From assembly GCF_001424045.1 (NCBI RefSeq), contig NZ_LMQB01000023.1, positions 620,001 through 684,000 of the forward strand: a stretch of 64,000 bases of DNA. The letters run 5' to 3'. This DNA is from Rhizobium sp. Leaf371 (lineage in GTDB: Bacteria; Pseudomonadota; Alphaproteobacteria; Rhizobiales; Rhizobiaceae). The translations under genes were made by a program, and so were the position numbers. The notes under the pieces are model-generated. The model saw only the letters and a program-made list of their open reading frames with translations, ran no database searches and was not told the origin of the DNA. The number at the start of each line of letters is the position of its first letter. Position 1 is the stretch's first letter. Shown in pieces: positions 1 through 10,757 of this stretch.

Positions 1-1051
1 GGCCCTTTCGATTCGTACGCCGGCTTTTGCCCGCGATCGCTGCCCGTGACGAGATCATGTCAGGCATGTGACCAAATAATCTCCATATTAACAACGGCTT
101 GCTGAAGTTTGTGACACGTTCGCCTCATATAAGCCGGCGCCTTCGGAGTGAATCCGAGTCAAGCGATTTTTTATTTTTCTTGCATTTCGGGGTAGCTCCG
201 AAAGGCCCAAAAACAAAGCCTTTGATTCGACTGCGATTCTCAAATGGCGGGCTCGGGCGATTGCAAAACGCCGGTTGAGAGTCAACGGCCAAGGCCCCGC
301 CGGCCGTAAATATGGCGATTGATCTTGGATCATGATCCTGCCTAAATGATTTCAGCAAGAGATGTGGGACAGCGGATTTTCGTTGTCGGCAACGAGCCCT
401 GACAAGGGCTTTGCAGCCTCCACGCTTCTTGTACTGAGGTGGACATCACAATTTTCCATCAGCTTAAGAGAAGTCCCACCCTGAACGGCTTGCCGCTCGG
501 AGACGGGAAATTGCATCTTAAGGTTGAAGGCGTAACGAGCGTCGCCGGCAATGACAGGCCGTCGATCGAGAGTGAAATCAGTGCTGCGAAAGCAGTGGTG
601 GGAGATCACGCCCGGCGGATGCGCCGGAGGACGGGCCTGCTGCAGACTGCCCCGGACCATGCGGTTCGCGACAATTTGCGGCAGTCGAGACGAGAGCGAT
701 GTTGAGGTGGCGGCAACGACACCCGACGGGCTCAAACGGTCTCCCGGCCAAACGGGGACCCGGATGGCGAGGCCGATTGCGGCCGATGCCGGAGGGGTTT
801 GGCGGGGGGATCGGAAACGAGCGGGGCACGAGGGTCCCGGCCGTTTGAAACAGGTTCATGGTGATGCCGCCTGCAAGCGGCGCACCCGACACGAGACTGC
901 CGGCAATCAAAGCCGGTACGGGACAGACATTGGAAGGCGGCACATGCTTGGAAATTCGGTGACCTCGGGGCGCACATTCGCTGCTGGCGAACATGCTCGG
1001 CCGATCAAGAGCGGGCAGAACGAACAGACGACGACAGGAGAGCAGGCCATC
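1..1051. other. Long leader region upstream of dnaA, no convincing gene
   Basis: About 1 kb without a gene I can support. The first 290 bases are relatively AT-rich and hold most of the recognisable signals: a cluster of GANTC sites and a weak hairpin at 142-158 followed by a T-rich run near 167-178, which could be the terminator of a gene lying left of the window. The reading frame of dnaA stays open upstream to about 551, but the peptide it would encode is rich in Arg and Gly and resembles no DnaA N-terminus. I did not find rpsT, the usual upstream neighbour of dnaA in this family, so it must lie further left or elsewhere. No clear DnaA box (TTATCCACA) was seen. Confidence 0.6.
150..283. 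promoter_or_regulatory. Cluster of five GANTC (CcrM methylation) sites upstream of dnaA
   Basis: GANTC occurs at 150-154, 156-160, 224-228, 235-239 and 279-283, with a sixth at 10-14. Random expectation is roughly one per 256 bp or fewer in GC-rich DNA. In alphaproteobacteria GANTC is methylated by CcrM, and its methylation state in promoters links transcription to replication, with dnaA of Caulobacter the classic case. Cell-cycle control of this dnaA is an inference from position and density. Confidence 0.6.
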
Positions 1052-2503
1052 ATGACCCAGAGCGCACTTTTCGATCGGGTCAGCGCTCTCCTCAAGGCTC
1101 AGGTCGGTCCTGACGTCTTTGCAAGCTGGTTCGGCCGGCTGAAGCTGCACTCCATGTCGAAGAGCGTCGTGCGCCTTTCCGTGCCCACCACTTTCCTCAA
1201 ATCCTGGATCAACAACCGCTATCTCGACCAGATCACGACGCTCTTCCAGCAGGAAGATGCCGAGATCCTGAAGGTCGAGATCGTGGTGCGCAGCGCGATG
1301 CGCGGCACCCGTGCGCCGAGCGAGGCCGACATGGTCGCCGGCGACGCCGCGCCCTCCGCCCCGAGCACGACATCGGCGCGCAAGACCGGCGTGCAGAGCA
1401 TCGGCCAGCAGGCCAGCGCCGCCCTGCCGGCGGCCGCCAAGCTTCCCGTCGCCACGCCCCTGTTCGGCTCGCCGCTCGATCCGCGCTACAGCTTTGCAAG
1501 CTTCGTCGAGGGCTCGTCCAACCGCGTCGCCCTGGCGGCGGCCAAGACGATCGCGGAAGCGGGTGCGGGCGCCGTGCGGTTCAATCCGCTCTTCATCCAT
1601 TCCTCCGTCGGCCTCGGCAAGACACACCTCCTGCAGGCGATCGCCATTGCCGCGATCCAGAGCCCGCGCGCCTCGCGCGTCGTCTATCTCACGGCTGAAT
1701 ATTTCATGTGGCGCTTCGCCACCGCCATTCGCGACAATGACGCCCTGTCGCTGAAGGAAACGCTGCGCAATATCGACCTGCTCGTCATCGACGACATGCA
1801 GTTCCTGCAGGGCAAGTCGATCCAGCACGAGTTCTGCCATCTGCTCAACATGCTGCTCGACAGCGCCAAGCAGGTGGTCGTGGCCGCCGACCGGGCGCCC
1901 TGGGAGCTGGAATCGCTCGATCCGCGCGTCCGCTCGCGCCTGCAGGGCGGCGTCGCCATCGAGATGGACGGCCCCGACTACGAGATGCGGCTGGAGATCC
2001 TGAAGCGTCGCCTCGACGTGGCGCGCGAGGAGGATCCCTCGCTCGACATTCCCGCCGATATTCTGAGCCACGTCGCCCGCAGCATCACCGCCAGCGGCCG
2101 CGAACTGGAAGGCGCGTTCAACCAGCTCCTGTTCCGCATGTCGTTCGAGCCGCAGCTTTCGATCGAGCGGGTCGATGAACTTCTCGGCCATCTCGTCAAT
2201 GCCGGCGAGCCGCGCCGCGTGCGGATCGAGGATATCCAGCGCGTCGTCGCCAAGCATTACAACGTGTCGCGCCAGGAGCTCGTCTCCAACCGCCGCACCC
2301 GCGTCATCGTCAAGCCGCGCCAGATCGCCATGTATCTGGCCAAGACACTGACGCCCCGCTCCTTCCCGGAAATCGGCCGCCGGTTCGGCGGACGCGATCA
2401 CACGACCGTGCTGCACGCCGTGCGCAAGATCGAGGACCTGATCTCCGGCGACACGAAACTGTGCCACGAGATCGAGCTTCTGAAGCGCCTGATCAACGAA
2501 TAG
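1052..2503 (+). CDS. dnaA: Chromosomal replication initiator protein DnaA
   Basis: AAA+ ATPase that binds DnaA boxes and opens the origin. The 483-residue protein has the usual four parts: an N-terminal DnaB/self-interaction domain (about 1-75, with the [10 protein letters not shown] segment); a low-complexity Ala/Ser linker (about 85-135); an AAA+ core with Walker A GLGKTH near residues 187-192 and Walker B LLVIDD near 243-248; and a C-terminal DNA-binding domain with the signature [12 protein letters not shown]. The start is the ATG at 1052, preceded by an AGGAG at 1036-1040, because the homologous region begins there; the in-frame open stretch back to 551 is not DnaA-like. Length matches rhizobial DnaA. 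The gene is monocistronic, with its own terminator just downstream. Confidence 0.97.
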   Translation: MTQSALFDRVSALLKAQVGPDVFASWFGRLKLHSMSKSVVRLSVPTTFLKSWINNRYLDQITTLFQQEDAEILKVEIVVRSAMRGTRAPSEADMVAGDAAPSAPSTTSARKTGVQSIGQQASAALPAAAKLPVATPLFGSPLDPRYSFASFVEGSSNRVALAAAKTIAEAGAGAVRFNPLFIHSSVGLGKTHLLQAIAIAAIQSPRASRVVYLTAEYFMWRFATAIRDNDALSLKETLRNIDLLVIDDMQFLQGKSIQHEFCHLLNMLLDSAKQVVVAADRAPWELESLDPRVRSRLQGGVAIEMDGPDYEMRLEILKRRLDVAREEDPSLDIPADILSHVARSITASGRELEGAFNQLLFRMSFEPQLSIERVDELLGHLVNAGEPRRVRIEDIQRVVAKHYNVSRQELVSNRRTRVIVKPRQIAMYLAKTLTPRSFPEIGRRFGGRDHTTVLHAVRKIEDLISGDTKLCHEIELLKRLINE

Positions 2504-2526
2504 GCCGTTTTTCGAGAGACATCGAC

Positions 2527-2552
2527 GGCGTCGGAGCGATCCGGCGCCTTTT
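2527..2552 (+). terminator. Rho-independent terminator of dnaA
   Basis: A nine-pair stem (2527-2535 with 2540-2548, one G-U pair) and GCGA loop is followed by TTTTCT. It lies 24 bases after the dnaA stop and before the end of the convergent aminopeptidase gene. Confidence 0.75.
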
Positions 2553-2573
2553 CTCGTTTCCGCTGACGGTTGC

Positions 2574-4022
<1,449 letters not shown>

Positions 4023-4122
4023 GAAAAACTCCTGAAAACGAGGCTGCGGCCGCTTGTCGCGACGCCCCTCCTGCGAAGAGGGGTGGCGGACATGGGTGCC
4101 GGAGATGGGTTCGGCGACGCAA

Positions 4123-4143
4123 TTAACACTCTGTTAGGGTTAA
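4123..4143. promoter_or_regulatory. CtrA-like site between aminopeptidase gene and tadD
   Basis: TTAA at 4123-4126, seven bases, then TTAG at 4134-4137 matches seven of eight conserved positions of the alphaproteobacterial CtrA site TTAA-N7-TTAA; another TTAA follows at 4140-4143. It lies about 80 bases before the tadD start. A perfect version lies before cpaB, which supports the reading. Confidence 0.5.
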
Positions 4144-4223
4144 CAGATTATTGATGATGACACGATTGCGCCGTGAAAGTTGATGCGTGCCGGTGCTTCC
4201 CCATTTTCTCCGGGAGCTTTGCC

Positions 4224-5120
4224 ATGGCGGCACCATTTGACCACCTTCGTCTCGACCAGCCTCGGCTTCACCCGCCGCGTTCGCGCCGCGCGATGCGCGC
4301 ATCCGCCCACCTGTCCCTCTCCGCCATCCTGATCGCCGGCCTTCTGGCCGGCTGCGCCGCCCCGCGCAAGGAGCTGACCACCGGCTCGATTTCGACCGGG
4401 GCCTCCGCCGGCCTCACGGCTGTCAACAGCGCATCGATGAATGCGGGACAGCTGGATGCCGCCGCTCAGAGCCTCGGCAAGGCCTATCAGAAGAACCCGA
4501 AGGACCGGACGATCGGCCTCAACTATGCCAATGTGCTGCGCTCGACCGGGCGCAACGATCAGGCGCTCGCCGTCATGCAGCAGGTGGCGATCCAGTATCC
4601 CGCCGACCGCGAGGTGCTCGCCGCCTATGGCAAGTCGCAGGCCGCTGCCGGCCAGCTCGAACCGGCCCTCGCCACCGTCGGCCGCGCGCAGACGCCCGAC
4701 CGTCCGGACTGGAAGCTGAAATCGGCGGAAGGCGCCATTCTCGACCAGCTCGGCCGGTCGCCGGAAGCCCGCCAGCGCTACCGCGAGGCGCTCGACATCC
4801 AGCCGAACGAGCCGTCCGTGCTCTCCAATCTCGGCATGTCCTACCTCCTGTCGAAGGATCTGAAGACGGCGGAGACCTATCTGCGCAAGGCGTCGGAACA
4901 GCCGGGTGCCGACAGCGGCGTGCGCCAGAACCTCGCGCTTGCCATCGGCCTGCAGGGCCGCTTCCCGGAAGCCGAGGCCATCGCCCGCCAGGAGCTTTCC
5001 CCCCAGCAGGCCGAGGCGAACGTCGCCTATCTCCGCTCGATCCTGTCGCAGCAGAACGCCTGGCAGAAGCTTGCCAAGGACGGCAAGCCCGCAAAGGCGA
5101 CCGAGACGGGCACGAACTGA
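4224..5120 (+). CDS. tadD: Tad pilus assembly lipoprotein with TPR repeats (TadD)
   Basis: Predicted outer-membrane lipoprotein that helps assembly of the Tad secretin. A hydrophobic signal segment ends in the lipobox LLAGC; the rest is tetratricopeptide repeats (for example LGKAYQKNPKDRTIGLNYANV and YREALDIQPNEPSVLSNLG). The ATG at 4224 has a GGGAG eight bases upstream; a start at 4293 (MRASAHLS) gives a shorter signal peptide but lacks a ribosome binding site, and one at 4173 is less likely. It is the only cpa/tad gene here on the plus strand, convergent with tadC, with a shared bidirectional terminator between. A CtrA-like site precedes it. Confidence 0.85.
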   Translation: MAAPFDHLRLDQPRLHPPRSRRAMRASAHLSLSAILIAGLLAGCAAPRKELTTGSISTGASAGLTAVNSASMNAGQLDAAAQSLGKAYQKNPKDRTIGLNYANVLRSTGRNDQALAVMQQVAIQYPADREVLAAYGKSQAAAGQLEPALATVGRAQTPDRPDWKLKSAEGAILDQLGRSPEARQRYREALDIQPNEPSVLSNLGMSYLLSKDLKTAETYLRKASEQPGADSGVRQNLALAIGLQGRFPEAEAIARQELSPQQAEANVAYLRSILSQQNAWQKLAKDGKPAKATETGTN

Positions 5121-5136
5121 GCCTCCCGCCTTCAAC

Positions 5137-5181
5137 GCAAAAAGCGCCCGCATCCTTTTCCGGATCGCGGGCGCTTTTGCG
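5137..5181. terminator. Bidirectional terminator between tadD and tadC
   Basis: Long hairpin with arms AAAAGCGCCCG and CGGGCGCTTTT around a loop containing CATCC/GGAT pairing. The A and T tracts on either side let it serve both convergent genes. Confidence 0.85.
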
Positions 5182-5190
5182 TCTTGTGCC

Positions 5191-6162
5191 TCACATGCGG
5201 TCTGCGACCTGGATGCCGGCCGGGCCGAGGATGACGGCGATGAGCACCGGCAGGAAGAACAGGATCATCGGCACCGTCAGCTTCGGCGGCAAAGCGGAGG
5301 CTTTCTTTTCGGCCTGGTTCATGCGCTGGTCGCGGCTCTCCTGGGCGAGCACGCGCAGCGCCTGCGCGATGGGCGTTCCGTATCGGTCCGCCTGGATAAG
5401 GGCCTGCGTCACCGCCTTCACGTCCTCGAGACCGGTTCGAAGCCCGAGATTTTCGAGCGCGACGCGGCGATCGGGCAGGAAGGAGAGCTCGGCCGTCGTC
5501 AGCACCATTTCCTCCGCCAGCGCCGGCGACTGTCCGGCGATCTCATCGGCCACGCGGCGCATGCCGAGCTCCATGGAGATGCCGGATTCCACGCAGATCA
5601 GCAGCAGATCCAGCGCATCCGGCCAGGCGCGGCGAATGGAGGACTGGCGTTTGCTGACCGCATTGCTGATGAAGATGTTGGGCAGGTAGAAGCCGACATA
5701 GGCCGCGACGATGACGCCGAGGAGACGCATGGCGGGCGGGCGATCGGCAAAGGCGCCGAGGCCGAAGACATAGACCACGGCGACGGCGAGCAGGATGAAG
5801 GGCAGGACGAAGCGGGCGAACAGGAAGATGTTGAGTGCGTTCTGCGACCGGTAGCCGGCCATCTTCAGGCGGTTGACGGTCTTGTCGTCCACCAGCGCCT
5901 TGCGCAGGTTCAACCGCTCGACCACCTGCAGCACGGACGTGTTGTTCTTGGCCCGCAGCGAGGCGCGTCCGGTGGTGGTTTCGTTGTTCAGCCGCGCGCG
6001 TTCGCGGGCGCGGATCTGCTCGCGCTCGGAGGCGACGGATTTCATGCGCTTCTGCAGATTGTCGCCTTCGAGAAAGGGCGCTGCCAGCGTGTAGATCGTC
6101 GCCATGACGGCGATGGAGACGAGGACCGCGACGATGGCCGTCGGCGTGATGAAGCCCAGCAT
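5191..6162 (-). CDS. tadC: Tad pilus inner-membrane platform protein TadC
   Basis: Type II secretion F-domain membrane protein that pairs with TadB to form the inner-membrane platform of the Flp/Tad pilus. The 323 residues show an N-terminal membrane segment, two membrane segments around residues 110-170, the F domain motif DLLLICVESGISMELGMRR, and a C-terminal membrane helix ending in GPAGI. The start ATG follows an AGGGA. It is the last gene of the minus-strand pilus operon, 12 bases after tadB; its position corresponds to ctpI of Agrobacterium. Confidence 0.93.
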   Translation of the reverse strand: MLGFITPTAIVAVLVSIAVMATIYTLAAPFLEGDNLQKRMKSVASEREQIRARERARLNNETTTGRASLRAKNNTSVLQVVERLNLRKALVDDKTVNRLKMAGYRSQNALNIFLFARFVLPFILLAVAVVYVFGLGAFADRPPAMRLLGVIVAAYVGFYLPNIFISNAVSKRQSSIRRAWPDALDLLLICVESGISMELGMRRVADEIAGQSPALAEEMVLTTAELSFLPDRRVALENLGLRTGLEDVKAVTQALIQADRYGTPIAQALRVLAQESRDQRMNQAEKKASALPPKLTVPMILFFLPVLIAVILGPAGIQVADRM

Positions 6163-6174
6163 GACGCGAAATCC

Positions 6175-7185
6175 CTACATATCGAAGTTGATCATCTGCC
6201 GCATGACAAGGACGCCCATACTCATCCAGATTCCGGAAAGCCCCATGATCAGATGGCCGCGCGGATCGGTGAACAGCACCATGATGTAGGCGGGCGAACT
6301 GAGGTAGACGAGCAGCGTGACGATGAAGGGCAGCGCGCCGATGATGCAGGCAGACGCCTTGGCTTCCATCGACAGCGCCTGGACCTTCGCCTTCATCTTG
6401 CGCCGTTCGCGCAGCACCTTGGCCAGGTTGGTCAGGGCCTCCGACAGGTTGCCGCCGGCCTGGGACTGGATGGTGATGACCACCGAGAAGAAGTTGACCT
6501 CCTGCAGCGGCACCGTGTTGATCATGCGGGCGCAGGCCTCCGGGACGGTCATGCCGACGCCCTGCGCCTCGATGACGCGGCGGAATTCCGTCTTGACCGG
6601 CTCCTGTCCGTCGCTGGAGATCAAGCGGATGGCGTCGCTGAGCGGCAGGCCGGACTTGATGGACCGCACCATGACCTCGAGGGAGTTCGGAAACTCCTCG
6701 ATGAACTTCTTGCAGCGCCGGTTCACCAGATAGCCGACGACCCAGCGCGGCAGGCCGAGCGAGGCAAAGATGGCGACGCCGGCGGCAATCAGCAGGGACC
6801 CGCCGACGACGAGTGCTGTCACGAAGGCGACGAAGCCGAAGATGCCGCTGAAGACGTAGAACCGGGTGATCGAAAGGGAAAGCCCGGCCTGTGTCAGCCG
6901 CACCTTGATCGGCGGCTTGGCCCGCTCGGACTTTTCCTTCTGCTTCTTCTGGAGATCCTTCAGCGAATCCTGCACCGACTTGCGGCGCTTGGACAGCTCG
7001 TTCATGCGATCGCGGGCGGCCTTGATATTGACCCGGTCCGTCTCCGCCGCCTTGATCTTGCGAAAGCGGACGTCCGCCTTCTTCTCGTCCTGAATGCGCG
7101 AGAACAGGAAGCCATAGGCAAGGCCCGCCGCGGACACGGCAACGAGAGCGGCGATGGCGATGATCTGCGGGTCGAGACCGAACAT
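6175..7185 (-). CDS. tadB: Tad pilus inner-membrane platform protein TadB
   Basis: F-domain membrane protein, partner of TadC. The 336 residues include an N-terminal membrane helix, a long charged basic stretch (about 30-95, rich in Lys and Glu, probably coiled and cytoplasmic), paired membrane helices, the F-domain segment EVMVRSIKSGLPLSDAIRL, and a C-terminal membrane pair. An AAGGAG ribosome binding site lies before the ATG, four bases after the cpaF stop, so the genes are probably translationally coupled. Confidence 0.93.
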   Translation of the reverse strand: MFGLDPQIIAIAALVAVSAAGLAYGFLFSRIQDEKKADVRFRKIKAAETDRVNIKAARDRMNELSKRRKSVQDSLKDLQKKQKEKSERAKPPIKVRLTQAGLSLSITRFYVFSGIFGFVAFVTALVVGGSLLIAAGVAIFASLGLPRWVVGYLVNRRCKKFIEEFPNSLEVMVRSIKSGLPLSDAIRLISSDGQEPVKTEFRRVIEAQGVGMTVPEACARMINTVPLQEVNFFSVVITIQSQAGGNLSEALTNLAKVLRERRKMKAKVQALSMEAKASACIIGALPFIVTLLVYLSSPAYIMVLFTDPRGHLIMGLSGIWMSMGVLVMRQMINFDM

Positions 7186-7189
7186 CCCG

Positions 7190-8650
7190 CTACTCCTTGT
7201 TCAGAGTGTCGAGCGTGGCGGCGAGACGCTTGTCCTCGTTGAAATAGCGGGCGCGATCCCAGAAATGCGGCCGGCCGATGCCCGAGCCCTTGTGGCGTCC
7301 GACGATCTTGCCGACGGCGTCCTCGCCCTCGATCTCGTAGCGCATCAGGTCCTGGGTGATGATCACGTCGCCTTCCATGCCGACCACCTCGGTGATGTGG
7401 GTGATGCGTCGCGACCCGTCGCGCAGTCGGGCCGCCTGGATGATCACGTCGATCGACCCGGCGATGATCTCGCGCACGGTGCGGGCGGGCAGCGTATAGC
7501 CGCCCATGGCGATCATCGATTCCATACGGGCAAGGCATTCGCGCGGCGTGTTGGCGTGGATCGTGCCCATGGAGCCGTCATGGCCGGTGTTCATGGCCTG
7601 GAGCAGGTCGAACACCTCGGCGCCACGGACTTCGCCGACGATGATGCGTTCGGGCCGCATGCGGAGACAGTTCTTGATGAGGTCGCGCATGGTGATTTCG
7701 CCCTCACCCTCGATATTGGGCGGGCGGGTTTCCAGGCGCACCACATGCGGCTGCTGCAGCTGGAGTTCGGCGGTGTCCTCGCAGGTGATGACGCGCTCGT
7801 CGGCATCGATATAGCCGGTGAGGCAATTGAGCAGCGTCGTCTTGCCGGAACCCGTGCCGCCGGAGATGACGACATTGCAGCGGACGCGTCCGATGATCTG
7901 CAGGAGAACGGCGCCTTCCGGCGTGATCGCGCCGAACCGCACGAGCTGGTCGAGCTTGAGCTTGTCCTTCTTGAACTTGCGGATGGTGAGCGCGGCGCCA
8001 TCGATGGCCAGTGGCGGGGCGATGACGTTGACACGCGAGCCGTCCGGAAGACGCGCGTCGCAGATCGGCGAGCTTTCATCGACGCGGCGGCCGACCTGGG
8101 AGACGATGCGCTGGCAGATCGACAAAAGCTGGGCATTGTCGCGGAAGCGGACGTCGCTCTCGATGGTCTTGCCGTTGACTTCGATGAAGGTCTGCCCGGC
8201 ACCGTTGACCATGATGTCGGCGATATCGTCGCGGGCGAGCAGCGGCTCGAGCGGCCCGTAGCCGAGCACGTCGTTGCAGATATCCTCGAGCAGCTCCTCC
8301 TGCTCGGAGATCGACATCGCGAAGTTCTTGATCGTGATGATATCGTTGACGATATCGCGGATTTCCTCGCGCGCGCTCTCGCCGTCGAGCTTGGCGAGCT
8401 GCGACAGATCGATCGTGTCGATCAGCGCCGAGAAGACCTGCGCCTTGGTGTCGTAATAATCGTCGGTGCGCGGCGCGCGCTTGCGGGGAGCGGGTGGCGA
8501 CGGCTGGCGAACGAGGGCCGCCGCATCGCGGGCGCTCTCCGGCAGAACCGGGGCTGCCGGTCGCTCCAGAACGGCCGTGGCCGCCGACGCCAGGGCGGGC
8601 GGCGGGCTCTGTATCCGGCCGGTGCTGTCGTTTCCGCGCTTACCAAACAT
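7190..8650 (-). CDS. cpaF: Tad pilus motor ATPase CpaF (TadA)
   Basis: Cytoplasmic hexameric secretion ATPase of the GspE/VirB11 superfamily that powers pilus extension, and in Caulobacter also retraction. All boxes are present: Walker [13 protein letters not shown] (about 264-275), Asp box [11 protein letters not shown], Walker [10 protein letters not shown] and His box [12 protein letters not shown] Pro/Ala-rich N-terminal tail of about 60 residues precedes the conserved region. Length 486 is typical. The gene lies between cpaE and tadB in one operon. Confidence 0.97.
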   Translation of the reverse strand: MFGKRGNDSTGRIQSPPPALASAATAVLERPAAPVLPESARDAAALVRQPSPPAPRKRAPRTDDYYDTKAQVFSALIDTIDLSQLAKLDGESAREEIRDIVNDIITIKNFAMSISEQEELLEDICNDVLGYGPLEPLLARDDIADIMVNGAGQTFIEVNGKTIESDVRFRDNAQLLSICQRIVSQVGRRVDESSPICDARLPDGSRVNVIAPPLAIDGAALTIRKFKKDKLKLDQLVRFGAITPEGAVLLQIIGRVRCNVVISGGTGSGKTTLLNCLTGYIDADERVITCEDTAELQLQQPHVVRLETRPPNIEGEGEITMRDLIKNCLRMRPERIIVGEVRGAEVFDLLQAMNTGHDGSMGTIHANTPRECLARMESMIAMGGYTLPARTVREIIAGSIDVIIQAARLRDGSRRITHITEVVGMEGDVIITQDLMRYEIEGEDAVGKIVGRHKGSGIGRPHFWDRARYFNEDKRLAATLDTLNKE

Positions 8651-8696
8651 GGCTGTTCACCTGGTTCCGTCTCATCGTCGCATTCCCTCAGGGTCC

Positions 8697-9986
8697 TCAG
8701 CCGCGCCCGAGAAGGCCGAGCACCATGCCGAGGCCGGCCTTCTTCGGTTTCTTGGCGGTGACCCGGCCCGTCAGCAGATGCGCGAGCTGGGAGAAGATCT
8801 CGGCCGTCGGCGCCTTCTTGTCGGTCTCCGCGATCATGCGTCCGCTGTTGGCCGCAGAACCGAACAGCACCGCATCGAAGGGAATGATCGCCGCCGCCTC
8901 GACTTCGAGCGATTCGCAGAAATCGCTGACCGGGATTTCCGGCCGCTTGGGCATGCCGACCTGATTGAGCACCAGATGCGGCGCCTTGTCGTTCGGGCGC
9001 AGCTTGCGGATGCTGTCGAACAGGTTCTTGGCGTTGCGCAGATTGGCGAGATCGGGAACGGCGGTGATGACGAGCTCGTCCGCCTCGCCGACGACGTTGC
9101 GCGTCCAGGCGTTCCAGGTGTGCGGCACGTCGAGGACCGACACCGGCGCGTTGCGCTGCAGGATTTCGGCCAGCGCCTGGAAGGCATTGCCGTCGAAATC
9201 ATAGGCGCGGTCGAGCATGGACGGGGCCGCGAGCAAAGAGAGATGCTCGGAGCATTTGGTGAGCAGCCGGTCGAGGAAGACCTCGTCGAGGCGTTCCGGC
9301 GAGAACACCGCCTCGGCCACGCCCTGCGGCGGGTCCTGGTCGAAATTGATGTTGGCGGTACCATAGGGCAGATCGAGATCGGCAAGGACGGTCTCGGTGG
9401 AGAAGAGGTGGGAGATGCCCCAGGCGCAATTGTGCGCGAGCGTCGAGGAGCCGACGCCGCCCTTTGCCCCGATGAAGGCGATGCTGCGGCCCAGAGGCTC
9501 GGCCTCGGGATCGACGAAGATCGAGGAGATCGCGCCCATCAGATCCGCCATGGCGACGGGCGCCACGAGATATTCGGAAATGCCGTTGCGGATCAGCTCC
9601 CGGTAGAGGCCGATATCGTTGTAGCGGCCGATCAGGATGACTTTGGTGCTGGGATCGCAGACCTGCGCGAGCGGCGCGAGTTCCTGCATCAGGGCGCCCG
9701 GTTCGGAGGCCGTTTCGAGGATGATGAGGTTGGGCGTCGGCATGGTCGAGAACATGTTGGCGGCCGCGGCCATATTGCCGCTGTTGATGCGGAAGCCGAC
9801 CTTTGCCATGCGCCGGTCCTGCCCGCAGCGCTCGAGGCTGCGCTGCACGGCCTCTGTTTCGCAGAAGGCGTGGATGGAGATGCGGGGCAGCGGACGCAGG
9901 TGTTCGATATCCTGCGGCAGGACGATGTCGGCCGGGGCCGCCGCGCCGCCGCTCAGGCTCTCGATCTTGTAATCTATGGCGCTCAT
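8697..9986 (-). CDS. cpaE: Pilus assembly ATPase CpaE (TadZ), MinD/ParA-like
   Basis: Localisation factor for the Tad pilus. It has a receiver-like N-terminal domain (about 38-150) without a typical phosphorylatable pattern that I can verify, and a MinD/ParA-type ATPase domain beginning FIGAKGGVGSST (about 171-182), a deviant Walker A. A downstream LDVPHTWNAWT segment corresponds to switch II. Length 429 fits. In Caulobacter CpaE places the pilus apparatus at the pole; the same role here is inferred. Confidence 0.93.
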   Translation of the reverse strand: MSAIDYKIESLSGGAAAPADIVLPQDIEHLRPLPRISIHAFCETEAVQRSLERCGQDRRMAKVGFRINSGNMAAAANMFSTMPTPNLIILETASEPGALMQELAPLAQVCDPSTKVILIGRYNDIGLYRELIRNGISEYLVAPVAMADLMGAISSIFVDPEAEPLGRSIAFIGAKGGVGSSTLAHNCAWGISHLFSTETVLADLDLPYGTANINFDQDPPQGVAEAVFSPERLDEVFLDRLLTKCSEHLSLLAAPSMLDRAYDFDGNAFQALAEILQRNAPVSVLDVPHTWNAWTRNVVGEADELVITAVPDLANLRNAKNLFDSIRKLRPNDKAPHLVLNQVGMPKRPEIPVSDFCESLEVEAAAIIPFDAVLFGSAANSGRMIAETDKKAPTAEIFSQLAHLLTGRVTAKKPKKAGLGMVLGLLGRG

Positions 9987-10013
9987 GTGGTGCCCCGCGA
10001 CGCGTTCGCTGCG

Positions 10014-10745
10014 TCAGTTGGTCGTGATGGAAATCGTGGTGTTCGGGGTCGCCGACAGGCCCCGATAGTCGCTGATGACCTGACCGCGCCGGGCCGCATC
10101 GATGGGCGATTGCGCCTGGGGGCCGAGAAGATCCATGGGATTGGCAAGTTGGGCGGCAAGGTTCGCCTGGCTGGCGCAGCCGAAATTGCTCCAGTTGCGG
10201 TTCTGCGTCGTGTCCTTGACGAGGTCCTCCGGCCAGGCGCCGCAGGGCTCCGTGGAGGCGGTGATCGCCGTGAAGCTGAGGCGCACGGGTGCTGCATCGC
10301 CGCTGGCGGCCGCATCGTAACGGGTTTCCAGAAGCCGGTTCGCCGGAACACCCATCTGGACCAGGAGCGCGCGAATGTCGGGGCGCACGGCCTCGACCGC
10401 GGCGCCGTTGCGGGAGCCGCTGGGCAGCATGATCTGGACGACGCCATTGGCCGAGCCGCGATAGGTCTGGGCAAAACCCTTGATGACCTGGCGCGTGCCG
10501 ACCGGCAGCCGGCGGTCGCCGGAGGCGATGGGGATGTCGATCGACCGTTCGCTTTCGCCGACGACGATCGGATGCCGGGTGCGATAGTCATCGGGAATGG
10601 CGCCCGTCGACAGGTCGTCGCGCTTCGCACAGGCCGCAAGGCTTGCCGCGATGCCGAGGCTGAGAAGAGCGATACGGGCAATGCGGATGGGGGACGGCAT
10701 GGCCGAACGCCTTTCGAAACTGGGGAGTGCACTGGATGAAGTCAT
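10014..10745 (-). CDS. cpaD: Pilus biogenesis lipoprotein CpaD
   Basis: Outer-membrane lipoprotein of the Tad machinery. A signal segment ends ASLAACAKRD with a lipobox cysteine; the body carries the CpaD pattern with RHPIVVGESERSIDIP near the N-terminus and a late NFGCASQANLAAQLANP segment. Two starts are possible: ATG 10745, 12 bases after the cpaC stop with a GGGGA upstream, or ATG 10700, preceded by AAAGG, which would give a more compact lipoprotein signal. The longer form is listed. In the operon it sits between cpaC and cpaE. Confidence 0.88.
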   Translation of the reverse strand: MTSSSALPSFERRSAMPSPIRIARIALLSLGIAASLAACAKRDDLSTGAIPDDYRTRHPIVVGESERSIDIPIASGDRRLPVGTRQVIKGFAQTYRGSANGVVQIMLPSGSRNGAAVEAVRPDIRALLVQMGVPANRLLETRYDAAASGDAAPVRLSFTAITASTEPCGAWPEDLVKDTTQNRNWSNFGCASQANLAAQLANPMDLLGPQAQSPIDAARRGQVISDYRGLSATPNTTISITTN

Positions 10746-10757
10746 GTCCGTCCCCGC

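Noticed and set aside
352-735. Minus-strand open frame of 127 codons in the dnaA leader
   Set aside because: No ribosome binding site, no domain, composition like random GC-rich frame.
551-1051. In-frame upstream extension of dnaA (167 codons)
   Set aside because: Arg/Gly-rich, not DnaA-like; the conserved N-terminus and a ribosome binding site point to ATG 1052.
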